Under the pieces are notes generated by a model, which was not told the origin of the DNA, made no database searches, and saw only the letters and a program-made list of their open reading frames with translations. A stretch of DNA of 6,466 bases from Flavobacteriales bacterium (GTDB lineage Bacteria > Bacteroidota > Bacteroidia > Flavobacteriales_E > Vicingaceae): the NCBI GenBank assembly GCA_016763135.1, contig JAESUI010000084.1:1-6466 (forward strand), given 5' to 3'. Shown here piece by piece: positions 1 through 5,212 of the stretch. Every line of letters starts with the position of its first letter. Position 1 is the stretch's first letter. Both the position numbers and the translations under genes were made by a program.

Positions 1-1684
1 AGACTTAAGTCAGATTAATTTAAATGATGTAGAACGAATTGAAATTATTGAAGGGCCTATGTCTGTTAATTACGGAACCAATGCATTGGCAGGAGTTATT
101 AATTTGATAACTAAAGCCAATAAAAGCGAAAAACTAAATTTAACTGTAAATTCATACACCGAAAATATTGGTCAATATAATTTAGATGGAACCATTTCTG
201 TTGCAGCAAAAAAACATTCTCTTTCTTTTTCTGGAGGAAGAAACTATTTTGATGGTTGGATAGATGGGGATGCTATTTTTGGAGAAAAACAACAAATAGC
301 AGATAGTACTCGTTATAAAAGTTGGAAACCAAAAGAGCAATTTTTCGGAAAAATCAATTACAATTATCGCTTAAAAGAAGGAAATATTAAATATACTCTT
401 GGGTATTTTGATGAGAAAATTAACAACAGAGGGTTGCCGAGGTCCCCTTATGCAGAAACAGCTTTTGATGATTATTATTACACTACAAGAATTGATAATG
501 CGTTATTTTTTAATAAAAAATTTAAGACGAATAAAAATATCAAAGCCACAATAGCTTACAATGATTACAAGAGAATTAAAAACACCTTTTTTAAAGATTT
601 AACCACATTAGAAGAAATTCAGACCGAAAATTCTGGAGATCAGGATACCACAAAATTTAACCAATGGATAATTCGAAGTAGTTTTTCTACCTCAAAAGAT
701 AGTGTAAAAGTCAATTATGAATTTGGGATAGATTTTAATATGGAAGAGGCTTTTGGACGAAGAATAGAAAATCAAACCCAAACAATGGGAGATTACGCTG
801 GTTATGTAAGTATGGAATACAGACCATTTGCAAATACGGTTGTTCGTCCAGGCGTACGATATGCTTATAATACCAATTATCAAGCGCCAATAACACCTTC
901 GCTTAACATTAAACAAACCATAGGTAAATTTAATATTAGAGCATCTTATGCAAGAGGATTTAGAGCACCATCGTTAAAAGAGTTGTATTTCGATTTTGTT
1001 GATATTAACCACAATATTGTTGGTAATACAGATTTAATAGCCGAAGAATCTAAAAATTTTAACCTTTCGGCAAACTATACTAAAATTATAAAAAGCTATC
1101 TCATTAAAATGGATGTAAGCTCATTTTACAATAAGATAGAAAACTTAATTACACTTGCTCAAAGTAGCGGAGCCGAATATTCTTATGTTAATATTGGAGA
1201 TTATCAAACTCATGGAATTCAGATAAATAATAATATTTCTTACAAACATTTTAAGTTTGGAACCGGAGGCTCTTACATAGGTAGGTATAATTATTCATCA
1301 AAAAATAGCGATATTGAAGAGTTTAGCTGTACACCAGAATTAAAAAGTAGTATTAATTATGAATTCCCTAAACCACAATTATTTATTTCCTTTTTCTACA
1401 AATTTACTGGTAGGTTACCTGGATTTGGAATAGATGCTAATGATGGAATAACACAGACTTACATTGAATCTTATCGTACCGCAGACTTATCAGTAGGTAA
1501 AAAGTTTTGGAAAAAACGAATGCAAATTATTTTAGGAAGCAAAAATTTGTTTGATGTAAAAGACGTGAGTTCTATTTCTCAAGGCTCAGTTCATAGTGGG
1601 AGTAACAGTAGCTCTCCTGTCGCAATGGGAAGAACCTACTTTTTAAAAATGACTTTTAATGTTAGTTATGACAAGAAAAATTAA
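1..1684 (+). CDS. TonB-dependent outer-membrane receptor, HmuR/CirA-like, 5'-truncated by the window
   Basis: Outer-membrane beta-barrel receptor that imports a ligand, probably haem, using TonB-ExbBD energy. The reading frame is already open at base 2, and the first 19 codons read as the end of a plug domain (DVERIEIIEGP, then YGTNALAGVINLITK at about 71-115), so the ATG at 59 is internal. The signal peptide and most of the plug lie outside the window. The 560 visible residues are mostly barrel, with alternating aromatic and polar strands. FRAPSLKELYFDF (from 959), a histidine at 1010-1012 and GNTDL (ending at 1036) resemble the FRAP and NPNL boxes of haem receptors, although many other receptors share a similar pattern. 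The C-terminus has the usual final aromatic strand (RTYFLKMTFNVSY) plus four extra residues. Its last codons overlap the downstream HmuY-type lipoprotein gene, which supports a haem or haemoprotein substrate. That substrate is inferred; the receptor class is secure. Confidence 0.93.
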   Translation, partial: DLSQINLNDVERIEIIEGPMSVNYGTNALAGVINLITKANKSEKLNLTVNSYTENIGQYNLDGTISVAAKKHSLSFSGGRNYFDGWIDGDAIFGEKQQIADSTRYKSWKPKEQFFGKINYNYRLKEGNIKYTLGYFDEKINNRGLPRSPYAETAFDDYYYTTRIDNALFFNKKFKTNKNIKATIAYNDYKRIKNTFFKDLTTLEEIQTENSGDQDTTKFNQWIIRSSFSTSKDSVKVNYEFGIDFNMEEAFGRRIENQTQTMGDYAGYVSMEYRPFANTVVRPGVRYAYNTNYQAPITPSLNIKQTIGKFNIRASYARGFRAPSLKELYFDFVDINHNIVGNTDLIAEESKNFNLSANYTKIIKSYLIKMDVSSFYNKIENLITLAQSSGAEYSYVNIGDYQTHGIQINNNISYKHFKFGTGGSYIGRYNYSSKNSDIEEFSCTPELKSSINYEFPKPQLFISFFYKFTGRLPGFGIDANDGITQTYIESYRTADLSVGKKFWKKRMQIILGSKNLFDVKDVSSISQGSVHSGSNSSSPVAMGRTYFLKMTFNVSYDKKN

Positions 1685-2633
1685 ATACTTATTGCCGTTG
1701 TCCCTTTCCGTATTTCTGTTCTCTTGCGAAAAAGAAGAATTGCCTATTCCAGCTCACGATCCTGGAGATGTAATTACGAGTAGCGTATCAATGGAGTCGG
1801 ATTACCGTTACCAATTGTTTTTTGATTTAGGAACCAATACAATGGTGAAAAAGAATATGAAAACCGACTGGGATTTAGGTTTTGAAACTTCTGCTTCGGG
1901 AATTAATGTGATACTAAATGGTGCCAAATATATAAAAACAGCCAACACAGGAACAACAAATTTTACAAATATTAGTGATACACTTGGCTATTCTTTTTTA
2001 ATAGATATGCCATCTGGAAGCATGGATAGTACTGCAATTGGAACTTGGTCAGTGAATAATGTATATATAATTGATAGAGGTTTCGATGAACTTGGAGCAC
2101 ATCAAGGATTTAGTAAAGTTGAACTTATATCAGTTAGTAGTAACAGTTTTAATATTCATTTTTCTAATTTAAATGGTACAAATGATGTAATGATGAATAT
2201 CCCTAAAGATGATGCTTATAATTTTACATTTTTGTCGTTAGATGGGAATATCGCATCCATCGAGCCTCCTAAAGAAAATTGGGACATTATGTTTTCTCAA
2301 TACACACATTATTACTATGATGATGAAACTACCTATCTAGTAACAGGATGTTTAAGCAATAGAAATAAAGTTGAAGTTGCTGAAGTGTTTGATAAAGATT
2401 TTTTAAGTATAACAATTAACGACATTAATAATTATTCTTTTTCGCCTAATATCAATATGATAGGTTATGATTGGAAAGAGTATGTTTTTAGTACAGGTCA
2501 ATATACAGTATATATCCATCAAAATTATATTATAAAAAGTACAGAAGGAAAATATTTTAAACTCCATTTTATTGATTTTTATGATGAATATGGAGTTAAA
2601 GGAACGCCTACTTTTGAATTTCAAGAATTGTAA
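1659..2633 (+). CDS. HmuY-family lipoprotein, putative surface haem-binding protein
   Basis: Predicted lipoprotein that would capture haem outside the cell and pass it to the receptor encoded just upstream. The N-terminus has a basic start (MTRKIK), a hydrophobic stretch and a lipobox ending FLFSC, with the lipidated Cys at 1725-1727. The next residues, EKEE, fit the K-(D/E)2 surface-export signal described for Bacteroidota lipoproteins. HmuY-like features, numbered from the first ATG, are WDLGF (71-75), INVILNGAK (82-90), WDIMF (208-212), GYDWK (269-273), YIIK (290-293) and KLHFIDFY (301-308), ending with GTPTFEF. At 324 residues it is longer than Porphyromonas HmuY. Two in-frame ATGs exist, at 1659 and 1668. 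The second gives a 19-residue signal peptide of more typical length. Either start overlaps the receptor gene (by 26 or 17 nt), suggesting translational coupling. The haem-ligand residues cannot be assigned from sequence alone; His148, His167, His217, His287 and several Met are candidates. Confidence 0.85.
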   Translation: MLVMTRKIKYLLPLSLSVFLFSCEKEELPIPAHDPGDVITSSVSMESDYRYQLFFDLGTNTMVKKNMKTDWDLGFETSASGINVILNGAKYIKTANTGTTNFTNISDTLGYSFLIDMPSGSMDSTAIGTWSVNNVYIIDRGFDELGAHQGFSKVELISVSSNSFNIHFSNLNGTNDVMMNIPKDDAYNFTFLSLDGNIASIEPPKENWDIMFSQYTHYYYDDETTYLVTGCLSNRNKVEVAEVFDKDFLSITINDINNYSFSPNINMIGYDWKEYVFSTGQYTVYIHQNYIIKSTEGKYFKLHFIDFYDEYGVKGTPTFEFQEL

Positions 2634-2648
2634 ATAAAAAGTAAATGA

Positions 2649-3071
2649 ATGATTAATTTAAATAAATACACACAACACTTTGTAAAACTTGAGTTAATGA
2701 AAGTTGGCATAGAAGTTTTTCAAAATGAAAGTGGAAGAGAAGGGTTGGATTTTATTATCAAGACCGGCAAAGGAAATTTTCACGAATTATATTTACAATC
2801 ACTTAATTTCGAAAAGGAAGGGAGTATAAGAATTTCAAAAGAAGATCTCAAGGAACCTAAAGATAATCTATGGATTGCTTTTGTCTTGGTTATGAAGAAT
2901 ATGGATTGTTCTTTATACTTAATCCCATCTACCGTATTATTAAAACCTGAAAAACATAGTTTTCTTGGCAAGAATCAAGGTGAAAAACCTCACTGGGAAA
3001 TTAAAGTGTTTATCGAAGCCATTCCTGAACTAAGTAAGTTCGCAATAGCTAATATAGCTAGTCAGCTTTAA
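2649..3071 (+). CDS. Conserved-looking small protein of unknown function, possibly a degenerate PD-(D/E)xK-like fold
   Basis: A 140-residue soluble protein with no signal peptide or membrane segment, so probably cytoplasmic. I cannot name its family with confidence. The layout resembles restriction-endonuclease-like proteins: an N-terminal helix with a glutamate (KLELMK, E15), then GREGLDFIIK with D34, then a strand ending ELYLQS. Active enzymes of that fold usually have (E/Q)xK at the last position; here Q50 is followed by Ser51-Leu52, so the catalytic lysine appears absent. The second half has NLWIAFVLV (73-81), YLIPS (90-94) and HWEIKVF, then IPELSKFAIAN. The start at 2649 lies 15 bp after the HmuY-type gene's stop; an overlapping ATG at 2645 opens only a three-codon frame. 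The spacing suggests co-transcription with the haem-type genes, but nothing in the protein itself indicates a role in haem uptake. The gene is very likely real because of its length, compact fit and codon use like its neighbours. Confidence 0.8.
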   Translation: MINLNKYTQHFVKLELMKVGIEVFQNESGREGLDFIIKTGKGNFHELYLQSLNFEKEGSIRISKEDLKEPKDNLWIAFVLVMKNMDCSLYLIPSTVLLKPEKHSFLGKNQGEKPHWEIKVFIEAIPELSKFAIANIASQL

Positions 3072-3097
3072 AAATAGATATGATGCTGAATTTCCTA
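3072..3097. other. Short convergent intergenic gap without a clear terminator
   Basis: These 26 bp separate the stop codons of two convergent transcription units. The only pairing I see is a weak AATAG/CTATT (3073-3077 with 3095-3099) across a 17-nt loop, with no GC-rich stem and no following T run on either strand. It does not look like an intrinsic terminator, so transcripts probably run into the opposite gene or end by another mechanism. Confidence 0.5.
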
Positions 3098-3541
3098 TTA
3101 ACAATCACACATTTTATCCTTATCCAAAACATTAATAAAACTCCTTAGTATGGCTACCCTATCTTCTTCACAATCTAAACAAACCTCACAGTTTTCTATA
3201 GAAACTATTATTTCTCTACCATCTTTCATAATAGATTTAACATAATGCTCTGGGCAAGGTTTTCTGTTAACTGCACTTTCTTTAAAGTTTACATCGGCAT
3301 TTGCCCAAAAAGTACTGTCCATAAAAGTAACTGGAATGTTATTACACTCTAATTTACACTTTAGCTCATCGCTAATTCTAATATCTGTGTCTTCAAAAAA
3401 TTCAAGCACCCTTCCTTCTGGTAAAAAGGATGGTCTGTCTCTATCTTTAATTAACGTAGCCCAAACCAGCACACAGCCTAAGCCAAAACCCAAGCCATAA
3501 AATTTTAAACGATAAAGTAATCTTTTCCTGTCTATTGCCAT
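3098..3541 (-). CDS. Small cysteine-rich, membrane-anchored hypothetical protein (DUF4258-like layout)
   Basis: A 147-residue protein of unknown function. A basic N-terminus (DRKRLLYRLK) precedes one hydrophobic segment at about 14-31 (FYGLGFGLGCVLVWATLI). By the positive-inside rule the remaining roughly 115 residues should lie in the periplasm, unless the segment is a cleaved signal. The soluble part has EGRVLEFFED (42-51), then ADVNFKESAVNRKPCPEHY (82-100) and IIVSIENC (111-118). This order matches, from memory, short Bacteroidota proteins annotated as DUF4258-containing; that assignment is tentative. There are nine cysteines: 23, 62, 66, 96, 118, 121, 124, 145 and 147. C118-x2-C121-x2-C124 and the terminal CDC could bind metal or form disulfides, which is inference. 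The start is one base after the stop of the dehydrogenase gene, so the two are almost certainly co-transcribed, probably from the promoter ahead of the dehydrogenase. This is the last gene of the unit. Confidence 0.82.
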   Translation of the reverse strand: MAIDRKRLLYRLKFYGLGFGLGCVLVWATLIKDRDRPSFLPEGRVLEFFEDTDIRISDELKCKLECNNIPVTFMDSTFWANADVNFKESAVNRKPCPEHYVKSIMKDGREIIVSIENCEVCLDCEEDRVAILRSFINVLDKDKMCDC

Positions 3542-3542
3542 T

Positions 3543-4757
3543 CTACATTGCCATTAATAACAAATTAATATCTTTATAAGGTAAGCCAAAAGTATCGGCT
3601 AAATATTTATTGGTAAGAATTCCTTTATAAATGTATACTCCATTTTGAATTCCTTGATACGATTTAATCATCACTTCTAAACCTCCAAATTCACCTGTAT
3701 CTAAAATTGTTGGTGTTATTACATTACTTAATGCATAAGAAGCTGTTCTTGCAACTCTTGATGCAATATTAGGCACACAATAATGAATAACACCATATTT
3801 AGAAAAAATTGGTGCATCATGATTCGTTACTTCCGAAGTTTCAATACAACCTCCTTTATCAATACTCACATCTACAATTACCGAGAAATCTTTCATTTGA
3901 CTAACCATTTCTTCCGTAACAATTATTGGTGCTCTTCCAATTGCTGAACTGATAGCTCCAATAACAACATCTGCCGATTTTAAGGCTTTTGCTAAAACTT
4001 TTGGCTGTATAATTGAAGTTGCTATTCGTTGTCCAAGAATGGTTTGGAGTCTTCTTAATTTATTAGTGTTGTTATCAAAAACTTTAACAACTGCCCCTAA
4101 TCCTAAAGCAGATTTAGCAGCAAACTCCCCTACTGTTCCAGCACCAAGAATTACAACCTCAGTTGGTGATACTCCAGAGATTCCACCAAATAATTGACCT
4201 TGTCCTTTATGTAAATTACTAAGGTACTCAGCTGCAATTAAAATAGAAGCATTACCCGCAATCTCACTCATTGCACTTACTATTGGCAGCATTCCTTCAG
4301 GATCTTTTATATAATCAAAAGCAATGGCCGTGATTTTTTTGGCCATTAATTTTTTAATAAAATTCTTTGGTTGTATAGGCAGTTGTAATGCAGAAATTAA
4401 CAACTGTCCTTGTTGCATCATGTCAATTTCTTGTAAAGTTGGGGGTTCAACTTTTAAAATCATATTTGCCCTATACACCTCTTCTGTAGAAAAAACGACT
4501 ATTGCTCCTGCTTCAGAATAATCTTTATCGCTAAAACTCGACCCCTCTCCAGCCCCTGTTTCAACTATTACTTCATGCCCGTTGTTTACTAAAACTGCAA
4601 CACCATCTGGTACTACAGGTACTCTTTTTTCTTGAATTGAGTTTTCTTTTGGGATACCTATTTGGAGCTTACTCTTCTTACGAGCAACTTCAAGCATCTC
4701 TTCTTGAGGCATAAACCCTTGAGCTAAGGATTTTAATAAATCATCTGATGTGGACAT
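3543..4757 (-). CDS. Alanine dehydrogenase/PNT-family NAD(P)-dependent dehydrogenase with altered active-site positions
   Basis: Cytoplasmic dehydrogenase of the AlaDH/PntA family, commonly annotated as alanine dehydrogenase (L-alanine + NAD+ to pyruvate + ammonium + NADH). The 404 residues begin with about 30 extra residues before the usual family start (IGIPKE, 33-38). The N-terminal domain has EKRVPVVPD (43-51) and TGAGEGSSFSD (67-77). The Rossmann domain has GGISGVSPTEVVILGAGTVG (191-210), an acidic residue for NAD ribose at D228 (VFDNN), and VDVSIDKGGCIE (295-306), where D300 matches the family's catalytic aspartate. Arg45 also matches a substrate-binding position. However, the positions of the pyruvate-binding Lys and catalytic His in Mycobacterium Ald (Lys75, His96) appear as Glu104 (LKVEPP) and Gln125 (SALQLP). 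Alanine dehydrogenase activity is therefore uncertain, although the fold is clear. It lacks the PntA membrane part. A promoter lies just upstream, and tsaE precedes it by 35 bp. Confidence 0.9.
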   Translation of the reverse strand: MSTSDDLLKSLAQGFMPQEEMLEVARKKSKLQIGIPKENSIQEKRVPVVPDGVAVLVNNGHEVIVETGAGEGSSFSDKDYSEAGAIVVFSTEEVYRANMILKVEPPTLQEIDMMQQGQLLISALQLPIQPKNFIKKLMAKKITAIAFDYIKDPEGMLPIVSAMSEIAGNASILIAAEYLSNLHKGQGQLFGGISGVSPTEVVILGAGTVGEFAAKSALGLGAVVKVFDNNTNKLRRLQTILGQRIATSIIQPKVLAKALKSADVVIGAISSAIGRAPIIVTEEMVSQMKDFSVIVDVSIDKGGCIETSEVTNHDAPIFSKYGVIHYCVPNIASRVARTASYALSNVITPTILDTGEFGGLEVMIKSYQGIQNGVYIYKGILTNKYLADTFGLPYKDINLLLMAM

Positions 4758-4773
4758 AGAATTCGATTTACTA

Positions 4774-4803
4774 CAAAGTTAAAAAATACTGCTTATTTCA
4801 CAA
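4774..4803 (-). promoter_or_regulatory. Bacteroidota-type promoter for the dehydrogenase gene
   Basis: On the minus strand, TTG (4803-4801) is followed after 19 nt by TAACTTTG (4781-4774). This matches the -33 TTG and -7 TAnnTTTG boxes, with 17-23 nt spacing, reported for Flavobacterium and Bacteroides promoters. The -7 box sits in the intergenic gap and ends 16 nt before the ATG at 4757, implying a very short leader. The -33 box overlaps the last codons of tsaE. It would let the dehydrogenase and the small downstream gene be transcribed independently of porX-tsaE. The consensus match is seen directly; promoter activity is inferred. Confidence 0.65.
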
Positions 4804-5212
4804 CAGAAATTAATCTATTGTTATCATCATCTTGTACGATATTAACTTCTACGGCATTATCAGGTAATAAGTTGGGGATTTTTTCTGGCCACTCAACAAA
4901 ACAATAGTTTCCACTAAAAAAATAGTCTTCATAACCTAAGTCAAAAACTTCAGCTTCTTTTTCTATTCTATAAAAATCAAAATGATAAATTGATTTATCA
5001 TTTGTAGATAGGTATTCATTTACAATAGAAAATGTAGGGCTGCTTGTCACTTCTTCAACTCCTAATTGTTTACATAGAATTTTAATCAGAGTTGTTTTTC
5101 CCACCCCCATTTCACCGTAAAAAAGGATTACTTTTTTATCTCCAAAATCTTGAATTAATTCTGGCGCTATAGTTTGTAATTCATATTCTGATTGAATTTT
5201 ATAACTACTCAT
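4793..5212 (-). CDS. tsaE: tRNA threonylcarbamoyladenosine biosynthesis ATPase TsaE
   Basis: Cytoplasmic P-loop ATPase that works with TsaB and TsaD to add threonylcarbamoyl to A37 of ANN-decoding tRNAs. The 139-residue length is normal for the family. Motifs appear in order: Walker A GEMGVGKTT (33-41), the switch-like SSPTFSIVNEY (57-67), HFDFYRIE (77-84), DLGYEDYF (91-98) and the conserved FVEWPEKI (105-112), whose Glu-Trp pair is characteristic. No key residue is missing. The ATG at 5212-5210 directly abuts the upstream porX stop codon with no intervening base, so translation is probably coupled to porX. The stop is 35 bp before the dehydrogenase gene, and its last codons overlap that gene's -33 box. 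TsaB and TsaD are not encoded in this window. Confidence 0.96.
   Translation of the reverse strand: MSSYKIQSEYELQTIAPELIQDFGDKKVILFYGEMGVGKTTLIKILCKQLGVEEVTSSPTFSIVNEYLSTNDKSIYHFDFYRIEKEAEVFDLGYEDYFFSGNYCFVEWPEKIPNLLPDNAVEVNIVQDDDNNRLISVVK

Noticed and set aside
59..61. ATG as the start of the receptor gene
   Set aside because: The frame is open upstream to the window edge and encodes plug-domain sequence, so this Met is internal.
692..916. Minus-strand open frame of 74 codons inside the receptor gene
   Set aside because: Lies wholly within a well-supported coding region and has no recognisable motif; a shadow frame. The same holds for the other short opposite-strand frames at 2403-2624, 2780-2971, 4324-4521 and 6136-6357.
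2609..2616. TACTTTTG on the plus strand, a -7 box match upstream of the gene at 2649
   Set aside because: It lies in the lipoprotein coding sequence and has no TTG 17-23 nt upstream. TAnnTTTG occurs several times by chance in a sequence this AT-rich.
3046..3060. TAGCTA-ATA-TAGCTA, a short palindromic direct repeat
   Set aside because: It is within the coding end of the gene at 2649-3071, encoding part of AIANIAS; too short and AT-rich to be called a terminator or operator.
3587..3594. TACTTTTG on the minus strand, a -7 box match upstream of the small cysteine-rich gene
   Set aside because: No TTG at the required spacing, and it sits inside the dehydrogenase coding region. The one-base gap favours co-transcription instead.
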